Source: Antedon mediterranea (taxonomy: Eukaryota > Echinodermata > Crinoidea > Comatulida > Antedonidae). From it: a stretch of 64,000 bases of DNA. The position numbers and the translations under genes are program-made. The stretch is taken from the NCBI RefSeq assembly GCF_964355755.1, contig NC_092678.1:6048922-6112921 (forward strand), written 5' to 3'. Below, piece after piece: positions 47,346 to 60,800 of the stretch. The notes beneath the pieces are model-generated. The model had not been told where the DNA came from, made no database searches, and saw only the letters and a program-made list of their open reading frames with translations. The first letter of the stretch is position 1; every line of letters starts with the position of its first letter.

Positions 47346-47649
47346 CTGAAAAATAATGAACAACAACAATAATCCAATATAAAACAACATAATTTTTAAG
47401 GCCCCACATTAGAACTTAAGAATTTAATAGCATATATAATATTAAGTCTTTATTTGGAGGGAGCAGCTAATAGTAACATAGGCGATCATTCAGGGTCATG
47501 GTACAGTGGTCTTTAATTGGAGGGAGACCTGTATTCAGATTTCAAAAAATAAAATGGGAAGCAAACCCGTATCTAGACATCATTATATATACTGTACACT
47601 ATATTCTACAGATTTATATCAGGGGTTTTGGGGGAGGGGAGGTACGTCG

Positions 47650-50600
47650 TTAAAGTAAATTTGTAACATTGATAGAAATACAAACTTTAATGTAAGCAAG
47701 CCAGGCACCAGATGAACAAGTATTGTATGTGCTGCACCTGAAAGAATATGACAATGAAATATTAAGGTCCTCTAGTACGTGTTTATGATGCAAAGGGTTT
47801 CATAATTAAAATAGATTTGTAATACAAATACATAATTGTCATCTTCTGTATAATTAATTCACAAAAGAATTAAATATGTATATTTATTGAATCCTGTTGG
47901 ACCATGGTATAGTATAGTCAGAAAGGGCAGGCCACTGGAAAATTCACTATAGCAGGTTTTCACAATAATTTATCAGCAATAGCAATGCTTTCCCTAATAA
48001 TATGATCAAAATGTGGCCTTGTTTTATAACTAACTAAATCAAGCATGCAATGTATAATTATTTTCATTTTTCATGTTTTTGGAGGACAATACATCTTTAA
48101 CAATGTGAAGAAACATCACAATAGCAAATGTCTAACAATTGTTATGATAGTTGCCATGGTAGTTGCCATGGTAGTTATAAAAAACAAAAAGTTTTAGTGA
48201 AGTTATTACAATGTTTAAAAACGCATAAACAAATTATTGTTACACTCTATATAGTAAGGATGACTATTCAATATAGAATTGATTCTACTTTTAATCTAGA
48301 TTTCTGTTTCTGCAACGTAACCTCCAGAAATGATGTTATATCACCAACAAACAAACAAATAAAATAACGTTTGCAACATGACTAGGAATAGTCATTACAA
48401 CATTAACAATTAAGGAATTTCATATTTCATTTATACTTATTAATATGCGGCTCTGTAATGTAAATAGAATAGATATAGCCTCTTACCTGTTCATCAGTGT
48501 ACACCATCCACAGTATGGGTCACCAACACCGCCACCAACCCCCAGACATTCACTACATGTTGTATACTGTTCACATTCTGCAACAGGCACTTTTGTAATC
48601 TATATAAAATAACATTTTAATCTTTGTGCAAAATATGCATGGTTTGCATATATAGACTCATCTTTGCTAAACATCAAAATTCTCATCGAATAGCTTATAT
48701 TTGAGGTCACAACACACGCGGTTTCAAAGGACTGGTGTGTATTAATTATTTATCAAGGTACAACCTTAAAACTTGTTACACCTAGTTTTTCATAACCAGT
48801 GAACTCAACAACTAGCAAGATTCAAGATTAATTATTTTTCCTGGAAATGTTGAGTTTAGATCAACAACAGACTATACATACTTGCTGTTTAGTTATGACG
48901 TATATAGAATCATTATCTTTGCTCAACATCAGTCCATTTCTTATAACTGCACTGCCAGCATCCATTGTTTTCGTCTCGTACTTCTGAGCAGATGTCAATG
49001 AATCTAATCGTAGCTATATATATAAATAATTTAATTTTTTGGAGAAATTTTAAGCAGTTATACACCAACATACAAAATATATATTGTGTTGTAATTATCC
49101 TCGCACCCTAGATAGAAACCAAGCTAAATGTCATGAAAATTTACCTTCACAAGATCACCTTTGTCATCTCCTAGGAATATCACACTTTGTTGTACCTCGT
49201 CTACGTATTGAAACATAACTGATGTGAATAGTGCGTCGTCTTCCTGGTAAATAGCATGTGCTACAATCGGGGCATTACCCCCAAGGTCAGGTATCTGCTC
49301 AAGGTAATGGCAATAGGGCATGTGTTCATCTTCTAGAAGTTGTGCCTAAAATAATTAATTTAAACATTTCTGACAAATGATAATGACATGGAGGAAACAA
49401 CGATACACTCAGAAATCTATGGTTCCTATTTTTATAACATTTTTTGTTTCCAAGTGATTTTTTGGTAATCCATTTATTATTAATTATGACCAACAGTTTA
49501 TTTGTGATTTATAAAGAATTTGATAACTATAGATAAAATAGATTTGATTGAAGTCGGACACTTGGTAAAAGACTATTAAGTTGACTGTTTATTGACTGTA
49601 ATTTGTTGAACCACCTTCTGTAACTCAATTTACAGTACAGTAGGTTTGTCTTAAAAAGGTGTTCTTCAAATATTTCTATGAGATTTAAATAATAATTTAT
49701 TTGGAAGCTACATATTATTTAATAGAGGAACTTTTCTTGAATGAAGATGCTTATTTATTTATATAATTATATACAGTAAGTGTATTAAGTTTAGTGTATG
49801 TGTATTCAGGGAAATACTGTATGTTTGTGATATGGTTTAAACAATTATAAATATGCTTTTTTGATAACAAAAAAACAATTTGGTGGACAGGAATTATTTG
49901 ATTTGCTGTTTAGACTATTTATACGAGTACTGAAAATATACTATTTAAAAATATAGTATTTAAAGATATATTGTATTTAATAAAAATATATTATACAGTA
50001 TTTAAAAATATTAGTATTTAAAAATATATGTATATTATGCTTTAAAAAAATGTATTTACATACATTTGTTTAAAGGTAATATTCTACTGAAATATTTAAA
50101 TTGTAATATAGGTTACAGAATAGTGTTTTTATCACCTGTTAATTTATATTACATTAACAGTTATTTTCTGAGAAAAGTAGATAATGAAGCAATATCTCAT
50201 GTACATGTAGGTTCTAACCTCTCCCTTTCCTCCCCTCCCTCCCCTCCCTCCCCTTGCTACAGGTCATGACCATATTAAAAGTGATTAATCCTTTAAAATT
50301 ATTACATATGTTCTTTCTTTGGAAATTTAGATATGGACGTAAATTATTATCATTAATAAAGTAACTGTATGTCATTAGATGGATTATATTATAGATATTT
50401 CCGTATATAATTATTACATTATTTTTGCAAATACAGGTATTATCATAATATCATGATTACTTTTTAAAAATACACTTGTTATTAATTTATTCTTGCATAG
50501 TAATCAAATTTGGGATAGATATTTCCTGAAAGTATAACAACAATTTAAATATTTAATAAAAAAACTATAAACCTTAAAATAATAATTTAGAATCTGTTTG

Positions 50601-52081
50601 TTTGTTTGTCATCACTCTAGCGCTCACAATTTTGATTCGAATGACTCCAAATTACTACCATACATGTCGCCTGGTGCAAGGACGACACTGTTCAATTTTG
50701 GTAAAAATCCGGACCATGGTCCCAAATCTGGACCACTTTCTAAAATTATTTTTAGACCTGCCAGTGCTAGTGTTAAAAGATAGGACAGAATTTTCAAAAG
50801 CCGGTGAGCAGTCTTAAATTAACAAGTAAACTAAAATTTCAATTTCTCGAGAACTGTTTGTCAAAAAAACGAAAAGCGAAATGTACAAATCACACTAATG
50901 TACTAGGAAAAAAGATTTTTTTAATAATTTATATTATGTACAATTATTGATTGATTGATAATATATATATATTCTAATTACGTGTGAACATTTCTTACCC
51001 ATAACGGATTGGATTTGCAAGTATGCTGATCTGATCCAGCCCACTGGACAGTTTTAAATGTCCTATTTCCTTGTGCACATTCCTTATATGCATTCAAGAA
51101 TGAATATTCTATTTTATCCGACAAAGAATATACACAAACAGCAGATTTCCGCTCTGGAATCGAGCTTGCACCATTCTCGGACATTCCAAAGGTTACAACA
51201 AGTATGAGTGATGATGTGTTTGGCTCAGACGGCACCCTATTCGCCAAGTAAGCTGACTGGGCCAGCATGTATTTCTGGCCTTTATGATTGCAAACAAGAG
51301 GCAGTTCAATATATGATACCTTATAGCCCTCATCAGATTCACAATGATGCGCAATGTATGTTTGGTAATTAGGGGTGATTTGTGCGTATTTCTCATCATA
51401 AACAACAACATAATAGTTAACATTAATACTATTAAATCCATGTATAAAGTCCATTTTAAATCCTTGTCTTACATGACTGTCTGATGCTTTCTTTTGTGAT
51501 TTTTGAAGGAAGGTTTTCTGTACGTCAAAATCTACTAAAGAACGTGTAGTTAATGGGGGTAAATCAGGGTCATTAGCAGCTGGAGTTCCAATATATAAGT
51601 TTGGTTCATCGCCCGGATTCTGTGTAATCATCGCTACACTATTTCCATCTGTGTTTATCACGGGCGGACTAACCGGTTGACCAATAATTGTTAGGTTAGA
51701 ACTATACAAATACTCACAAGTTCCTTGATAAACAGTTCCACACGAGATGATTTTATCACCAAATTGTAATAACAATTTGTTTGAATTATTCCTGAATGTT
51801 CGTTCAAAAGGACATTCTGCAGGGGGTGGCGTTGGACATTCTGGATTATCTAATTTTGGTCCAATATCTCCTTGTACTATTAGTCTTAAGTCACCAGCAT
51901 CAAGTCTATAAACTTTGTTTAAGCCTCCGATAAATATATTTTCTAATTTATTATCATATACCACTGAGGAAAAATTTCCTCCAGGATCTCTATATTTGTC
52001 ATAGCTTTGTGATAAGGCTGGACATATCAAAACAAAAGCGACTCCAACCTTCCAAAATATCTTGCAACAATGTTGTGCCAT
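47650..52081 (-). CDS. Plexin-like head A: predicted secreted sema-PSI protein
   Basis: Exons 52,081-50,999, 49,345-49,145, 49,013-48,882, 48,599-48,487 and 47,737-47,650 give 538 residues: signal peptide, sema and complete PSI1, ending ISINVTNLL and TAA. The fifth exon matches D's ([15 protein letters not shown]) but has a small deletion after ISIN and a stop where IPT1 should continue. The D donor is gone. So the simplest reading is a soluble sema-PSI protein. A weak donor (AAA|GTTTGT) before the stop would join in frame to exon 47,345. The exon begins at 52,102 after acceptor TTTTGCAG. Loss of function is possible but the rest of the frame is intact. Confidence 0.78.
49860..50050. repeat. 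AT-rich low-complexity block
   Basis: Irregular repeats of TATTTAAAAATATA in the first coding intron of head A. Nothing coding. Confidence 0.6.
50219..50262. repeat. CCTCCC-rich simple repeat
   Basis: Polypyrimidine run of TCCCCTCCC units in the first coding intron of head A. Confidence 0.85.
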
Positions 52082-52811
52082 TTTGAATAATGTACAGACA
52101 ATCTGCAAAATATGTTTAAAAAATAAGTTAATATCAAAGAAAATATGAACAAATGCTCAAAATGGTAATAATTGATGTCCCCATAACTTTTTTTAAATTT
52201 TTTTGTTGAGTATGTTATTTTAATGTCATGTAATAGTTATTCACTTTGACAAAAAACTGATTTACCTGAATAAAATGTAAAGTAAAGAAATACTTATTAT
52301 CTGTCAGAAAATGGTTTTTGGTTAAAATTATCTGTTTTGTCTGTCTTTTATAATTTTTTGGGGGGTTTTCTTTTTCACAGAAGTGAATAATTTTATCAAA
52401 CTGCAAAATGGCCTATTTTGAAAAATGAGACTTTAAAAAGTCTCATTTTTCATGTTTTTTGGGGCGTTGGGAGAGAAAATACATTAAAAAATAATTCAGT
52501 GCATTCAGGACACAGTAAAACTATTTCCAAAAATGTTCTCTGAATTCATGTGGGTACCAGATGTACAGTGGAACCATATCATAAATGGTTGTGTATCACG
52601 GTAACAATTTAGGTTGGTGTACCCACCAGTTGTGGTTATTTCACTTCATTTTTACAGTATGTGATTTTGTTCATTTCTATCAATTGGCATATTCGATTTG
52701 GAACCATGCCTGTTCATCACTCAAAAAAACACCACATAACATTTTGTTTACTTGATCTGAGACAACAATTGGAATTGAATTCTTTTGATCTTCGATTTAC
52801 CTCTTTAGTGT

Positions 52812-52993
52812 GGATCCCACTAGTGACGCAACATAACGCAATGCAGCACGTATTGACGCAAAGTGTTGTTTTGAGTAATCAAAGTGGGAACCAATGACGC
52901 AACAATGCTGCCAACATCGCAAGTTTGATTTCACGCAGGCGGGGGTAAACACAATTATCGGAATGGCATTTTCTTACGCTAGTGGGAACCCCG
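52812..52993. mobile_element. MITE family M4 (CCCACTAG ends)
   Basis: Inverted ends ATCCCACTAGTGACGCAAC and CGCTAGTGGGAACC. Related to 57,963-58,255 and to fragments near 8,493-8,560 and 8,682-8,755. It lies in the first intron of head A. Confidence 0.65.
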
Positions 52994-53335
52994 CTTTTGT
53001 GAATTCATTGGTATGCAAATTACGTGTTCGCTCAAGAATATCAGAGAACAGCGTCGCGATATCAACAGTTTGCCAGACATAGTGTCATTTTGTAACGGCC
53101 AACTAAAAACACCAGTATTTCAGAGCTTTGCAATTTCAATAAAAGACACTCTAGTGTTTAAATTGATTGAAATATATTATGATAGTTACTATTTTCTGTG
53201 TTCTGTGTACATTAAAAAAAGTAATTTTTAATAATGTTTAATAATATGTGATTAAGTAAGATTATTTAACAGATTTTATAGTTTACACTCCTTAAATTGT
53301 ATCACATTAATTAACTATATATAACATACACTCAC

Positions 53336-53650
53336 CTGTAAATAAACCGTTTGAAAACGACACCACTGATACAGGACCTCAGTCAAGCCAATATTATATC
53401 TTTTCTAATAAAAATACAGTATATAAAAGCTATAAATAAAGCATACAGTGGAAATTTATTGGAGTACAATTCCTCTGAAAACTATGCATTGCACTATAAT
53501 TGCGTCATGCGCGTATTGTGTTGACGTGATTTAGACTATATTATTAAGACCACCACACTGCTGTGTGTGCTGATCAACTGAAAAATAATTTGTGAATGCG
53601 GTTGGTTGGTTGGTTCAATGTCCTTTAATATTAATGATGCATGGTAGAGG
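53336..53650 (-). promoter_or_regulatory. Promoter/noncoding 5' exon block of head A
   Basis: Shares with the other blocks TTGATCAGCACACACAGCAG, CAGAGGAATTGTACTCC and a TGCTTTATTTATAGC segment (minus strand). It ends in a good donor, TACAG|GTGAGT, at 53,336, pairing with acceptor 52,103. An extra segment near 53,500-53,540 is not in C or D. Confidence 0.58.
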
Positions 53651-54857
53651 GGGTGGAATACGTTTTTAAATGTTGTTTCCCAAATAGTATTAATAATAGT
53701 AATAATATTGATATAAAGTGATGCAGATCGGTAGGACCAGTTAATTAAGATTTTGAGAGTGTACAAAAAATCGGTTTATTCGTGCGTTACCAATTTCATT
53801 TGACGTAGGCCTTTCTCTAAATTAATAATAGTAATACATACAATTTTTGCTTAATATACATATATATACAACATATCCATATTATTTACGAATTCAATTT
53901 GTTTGTCTGTCACTTAGCAACATTGACGGACGTGTAAATGAATCATGTGATAGACAGTAAAGCAGGGGATTTCCCCCCTTGGCGGTGTGACATGATTTAG
54001 TAACAATTAGACAATCATGAAACAGCCAAAATTATATGTGCATGTTTATAACCATTAATAAAAATATATTTATTATTTTGTAAACCAATTCTGATTTCAG
54101 CCCACGAGCATGTTTTTTTAAGGATTAACTCCTTGTTTTTTTTTCTAATCAAAAAGTTGTATAGGCTCATTTCCACAGCCGTTGATTTTGTTCATGGCTC
54201 TGCGGCGTTCCATATTCAATCGCCCTCTGTTGTTAGCGAAGAGGGAATTTCCCTTTTCGTCACGTCATTGTATATCTTTTAGCTTTGTAAAACTTTTTTT
54301 GCAGAAGGTCCTAGAAGTTGCATAGGCTATTATATTGATTGCATTAGGGTAATCATGTGTTGAGTTAATTCAACTAGTTATGTAAACTTATTTAGCCTCG
54401 ATAGAGAAGTAGGTCTAGGCCTGACTTTTAGTTAGCCTAGCCTAGGCCCTCTAGTCTAAGCCTAGCTAGACTCTATCGCGCTTACAGCATGATGCACACA
54501 GACAGTTAGTATAGTAGGAGCAGGGAGGTATTTATACCTCCCTGGTAGGAGGCCTAAACTTCCGACCGAACATCTTGGGCGCTAGTGCAGTTTCGCACCC
54601 CAGTGTTATACCTTCGATTTCTCACATACATTTTTTCTCACACCCACATCATAACTAGCTATGTCTGTAAGTAATTATAATACATCACTGTGTATTGTGG
54701 AAAAAATTGCCTACTAGCTATAAATAGGTTCCAGGCCTAGGTAGTTTGGTAGTTGTAGCCTATAGTAACCTTGTAGTAGTTACTGCTACTAGGTACTATA
54801 TGACATTAATCTTGTGTGCAATGCTTGTTAAACTCCTCAGATAAACAAGATATAAAG
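53651..54857. other. Divergent intergenic region between head A and APEH
   Basis: About 1.2 kb separates the head A promoter block (leftward) from the APEH start (rightward). It is richer in TAGGCCTA words (54,400-54,480) than its surroundings. A noncoding first exon of APEH may lie here: an acceptor-like CTCCTCAG is at 54,833-54,840, just before the start codon. Confidence 0.5.
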
Positions 54858-57800
54858 ATGTCTGTTGACAGAGCAGTTGCCTTATACCAGGAAGCATCAA
54901 GGATCCCTGCCATCGTATCTGGCAGTATCTCCTGTCACAGCAAGTCTGCACAAGAGAAAAAGTCTTACACTGTGACATCATGCTGGAGTCAACGTGATCT
55001 TCAGCGAATGGAGAGTATTAAAAGCTTGAGGCAACACCAGATCATCACGGATGCCGAGGGTATAGCAACTAGCTGCATTGGTTTTCCAACCGAGAGTAAA
55101 GGAGAGTAAGTGACCTTTTAATATTTAAAGAGGTCATCAGTTTTCTGCTTCGCAAGAATCATTGTAAATCTTGAATAGTGGTGTAACTCAGAGGCCTGAG
55201 GCACCTGGTTTAGAAAACCCTAAGCCTCTAACACTGGAGGCCTCTAGCATTTTTAGCCTTTTTGACATAAATGCAATTCATTCCTCCCGTCCCACAATTG
55301 TTATGTTTAACATAGATTTATACTTGTATTTCTTATTAAATATCATATTAGATTACTGAGAAGAGTTTCTCCATCTGGTAAACTAACTGCTGTGGTTAGA
55401 AAGCTCACTAACAAGAACGGAGAAGAAAAACAGTATATAGATGTGAGTTTGAGGAAGGAAATTAAAATAGAAATACTATTCCACTGTTCAAATAGCCATC
55501 CCACCTAAGTGGTATAATATTCTACTGTAAAAGATATTTGGACCATAAACTTTCAGATAAACTGACGTTTGGAAATTTCAAATTATAACACATTTCAAAT
55601 TATAACACAAACCTAATCATAGACTTAAGATTAAACTAAACTGATGTTTGGCAATGCCAATTATAACACACCTAAGTCAGTGTATCCTTGCCATCTGATT
55701 GGTTGAATTTACATCACATGCCATGCATTATTTTCTTCTATTTCAAATATTGAAAGACTATTGCATACTCAGTTTTTTTGTAAAAAATTAAAATTGATGT
55801 ACAGCGTGTAGGCCTGAATATTAAACGCAGGGAAATCCCTCTGTAGACTATGCCATGTCTTCTCTCATAGCCAAAATCCTAGCCTTTGGTAGTGGCGGGT
55901 TACTTTAGAACAGTAGGTTTCTTTAAAACAGTAAGAGTCAATCTTGTACAAGTGAAAGTAACTAACTAAAAGTATTCTAATCTACTGATATAAATGATGA
56001 GTAATATTCATTGTGGTTATACACAGGGTGATAATTGCATACCTTTGCTATGAGTACAGATGATACTTCGAAATATCACATCTGTTTACACCTGTTACTT
56101 ATGATCTCCTTATTCAACTTTATTCATTTGTATGCTATTTATGAATTAGGTGTGGAATAGTCAACAGAAGATATTAGCAGTTGATGTCGCAGCTGTGGAG
56201 AAAACTGGAAAGATCTATGAGGACGGTAAGATTCTGATCATTGCGTAGTATCCATCATTCAGGTAGTTGAAGATTTTAAGGTGGTTTAAGATTGCTATCG
56301 AAATACCATCCTATGTGTAGCCCTACACTAAACATCCAAAAGATATGGCAGGGACATAGCCACCAGTATGGTTGGTAAGGTTTCTCATAGAGATCTTTGA
56401 CAACCCAGTGGCTTGAACAGAGATTGTTCCATTTTTTGTGAAAACTTCTACTAATTAATTAATTGAACAAAGTATCAAAGAGTTAATTAATTTAATATGG
56501 ATAAACCTTATTGGATAAGTTACGTGAAGTGGTAAGTAATTAGCTGTTCTCAACGTTTTTAAATATTTTCTTACTTTAATTTTTTTATTTAGAACAATTT
56601 GGCTGTTTGGAATGGTCAGCATCAGAAAAGAAATTGATGTTTGTTGCTGAAAAGAAACAACCAAAGTCATCATCTTACTTTGGTATCAAAAGTAGCAAAG
56701 ATGATGAAGAAAATGATAATGATGGGAAGGTAAAGTAAGACGTAGTGTATTAAACATCTTAAATGGCAAAAACTTATCTAAAAAAGTTGTGAATTTCAGA
56801 AGCTATTAAACAGTGGATGCTCTCATTAATGCATCTAATGAATATTCATGATATGAAATTGGTGCATGCTTTATGGCATAATGGAGATACAGCTCCTCCA
56901 GTAATAACATCTGTGGGTATAGAAGTAGAACCTTTGAAAATGTTCTTTCAAGAAATAAACTGTATCATACTATCACATCTGAAGATTTATCACAAGTTGG
57001 AAGTTCTAAAATCAGGCCATCCACTTCAGTTGACCTAGAGTCGTTAACATATGAAACGCTACTTGGGCATTAATATCCTACAGCAAGTTTATTTATATTG
57101 TGGGCAGTCAACTTGTTTATCTCCGAAAAAGATCCACTTTACATCGTACATTAACATCGTTACAGGTTCAGCTCCTAAATGTCTAAAAAATATAGATTGT
57201 ATAGAGTAACTAATTTTTTTTTACTGTAGGGGAACGAGTACGTTTATCTTGAAGACTGGGGAGAACAGCTAGTATCCAAACACTTGCCAACACTGTGTGT
57301 GCTCGATATCGAGAGCGGTGCTATCAATGTTGTTGAGGGCGTGCCGGACGACATCTCACCTGGCCAGGTAAATAAATGACAATCTCATACCATTTATTTT
57401 TACAGTACATTGTTGTATTTGAAACTTAGTTGTATTGTGTGTTAATACTGAAGTAAAACTAGCTTTATTGTAATCTTTGTTTCATGTTTTTTTCTTTAGG
57501 CTTTGTGGGCTCCAAATGACAGAGATATTGTATTTATTGGATGGGCTAATGACCCATACAGACTTGGACTTCGGTTTTGTCCAATAAGAAGGTACAAACT
57601 TGTTGCCGCTTTTTTTTGCAGTCAAAGTAGTCTGTATCTTGTTTGTATTGACAAAGTTGATGTAGAGAAAGGGAATGTCTAGGAGGGTTCTGGTAGAACC
57701 CTATTAAGGGGACACCTTCGGGATCCAACAAAATGTCCCTTTAATAGGTGTCCTATGAGTAGGGGTTGGCCATAGTGTTAAAACATATTCATTGTCTTCT

Positions 57801-60800
57801 TATTAATAGGGGTGTCCCCTGAATAGAGAAGTCACAAAGGAGAGGTTCGACTCTATTTGTAACACATAAACTCTTTCTTCTTTGATAGTTCCAAGCTTTA
57901 TCATCTGAAGGTGCAAGAAAAAACAGTTGGTTTGTATATTGGTTTACTTTTTTTTAAAACTTAAGCGTGGTTCCCACTAGAATGCAACGCAGTATCGACA
58001 CAAAGTGCCATATTGCGCAATCACAATCAAGTGGAAATCGGCTATGCAACAGTACATGCAAACATTGCTACGGAAAATCAGTTTGGCAAGAAACATAGTA
58101 CATAGCGTGTAGTCAAGTACGCGGAATGAACCGGGTCAAAGTCTGTGGAAACTAACGTTGATGCGCAGCTAAGCATGTAGAGCCAACACAATTATTGGAA
58201 GGGAATTGTCTCGCGTTGCGTAGGTTGTGTTGCGTCGCTAGTGGGAACCATGCTTATTAGAGTATAAACATTAACAACATTTTAATGTATCATAAAGGTA
58301 GTGGTCACCAACTGACAAACATTCAGTTTCATAGTGTTGTGTAAAAGACAAATTGAATACATCAACCCTTCAAGAATCATGGTAGAGAAGTACCACAGGC
58401 TCTGAACGCTTATATATACACATCTTCGTATTTCTTACATTTTCTCCCTCAGAAACTTTGTCTGACGGTAATCAAGCTGTTTCTAACCCTAGATTCAACA
58501 TCGACATGAGCAAACTAATCTACCTCAGGAACTGTGAAGGTGGGCCTCATATGCAGTGCTCACAACTTTTTATGGTATGCGTAATACATCAATTTAGAAC
58601 ATACACACTCTTTTATCCTTGGAAGCCTTTTGAGAATACTATTTGAAATTCTTTTGTCAACCATCATCACAAATAATAATTTAAGTTTATCTAAATTATT
58701 GCCACAAGAATAGGAATACATTTAAAAGTTGAATTTTATTTGTAGTATGATTGGAACACAAAAGAGACAAAAACTGTTGTGAAAATACAAGACAGACCAA
58801 AGAAATCAGGTAATCAACACCATTCACTAATATGGTATCAATGGAAATAGCACATTTTAAACCATGTAATATTGACCCTTGACCTTGAAGATAATGGTTT
58901 ATTGTATTTTCTACTACTGTAGAGTTTCCTGGCTTATACCTCACTACTCTTCCAAGAAGATGTTGGGCATCTGATAACAAGAGAATATACACTCACAGCA
59001 TTTGGAGAAGTTGCAGGGTAAGACGCATTCACATGGTTATCTGTCACATAGTATTCTACAGTACAAGTTATAAAGGAATGGAGACTAAAGCTGCTTTCAC
59101 ACTGAGCCGAATTTACTCAGGTTATATTTTTCGATCACACATACATTTTGTATGGAATCTGGAATGCGTTAGTGTGAATGGTTCTATTCTTAAATACTAT
59201 ACATATGTCACGATTTTTTATATGCCTACTGAACCAGAATAAGAGCTTTGTGGGAACATAACTTTACTAGAATTTAGCCAGGTTTCCCAAAGAACTGTGT
59301 CATTGTACTAGTGGAACAATACATGCACTATAGCAGACACATATTTGGTAGAATTACAGATTGATGGCAGCATCATGGCAAGACAAGGTCAATGGCAACT
59401 AAAATTTTAAGAAATGATGTGCCCAAATATGGTAGTGATAAGCTCAAATATGGTTCATATATGGGAACATCATATTATTAGTAGACAGTTTTTAAAAACC
59501 ACAATATCTTTATTTTTTTGAAGGAAATAGTTGAGATAAATATAGAAACTGAAGTAGTCAGAAAAGTGACCAGTTTTGGTAGCAGTAAGATTGGTACAGA
59601 ATGGTCAAAGTATAGTGCCTGGACAGTGCTAGATGTTTCAGATGACCTTATACTTGCTGCATGTGCCGCACCTAATCTACCACAACGATTGGTTCGTTCT
59701 AAAGATCACTTGTTATTTTTACCTACTACAAAAGCAGTATAGGACCATTACCTACTTCACAAGTTCCTTTGGAATTTCGAGGGCCTAAGAACTATTTAGG
59801 GACTACTATTTGCAATTACCATTTTATCATCACTTTGCGTTGATTACTAGCTGCATTATGGGATTATGTTTCCATATGTAAAAATGTGAAGCGTTTAGAA
59901 TCATTGTACAATAAGTGCTATATAAGAACGAATATTATTATTATTATTATAAAGTGATCCCTTTTGTCTAGGTGGACATAGAAAACACTAACAAATGGTA
60001 AACATGTGAAGTTTCAAATTGCTTATACCCTAGGTTATAGGAAAGCTTTTCCCAGGAGGTGATATCAAATGGAACTATCTAGATGAAGAACATTTAACAC
60101 TTTCGGATTTCAAATTTGAAATTAAGAATTATACTCCTAAAGAAAAAGGTGAGATACAGTATTCAATGATGATTTTACGTGGGTTGTTTTACTGATTATG
60201 TATTTCTGCAATTTTGGAATTGTCCTTTAGTGGTAAATTGATAAGCAATTCAATTCAACAGCACAGAACAGAAAGGAATAGCAAAGGCTTAAGAAGGGCT
60301 ACATCTGATGACAGCGGATGACAGAGCTGAGGTAGTGGTAGTGATAAGCCATTTACCACCCACTCCTCCAAAATTTGGTCGGTTTTTGAGAGAAGAACCA
60401 AATGGCTCAACCTATACAAAAAGTGGTGATATATATTGTGCATTATTAAATGATAATTTAATTAAGTATTTGCCCAACTTATGGTAGTAAAAATATAAAT
60501 ACAAATTTTAAATAATTTTGTAGATAGCTTTGACTTTGAGGCAATTTTATTGACTCCCGAGAATGACACTTCGGAGCGTAAACTGCCATTGATTGCACTC
60601 CCTCACGGTAAGTTTATATATTTCATTACATAACAATAAAAATAATGACAGATTATAATTCATAAATGTCCAGGGCTGAATGCCTTAACCACTAACTAAC
60701 TATTATAAATAGTAAACTAATCTAACCCTGAAAATAAATAGATAAACATACATTGATGTAAAATGTGTTTCCTAATCATTTAATTTGCATACAGGTGGTC

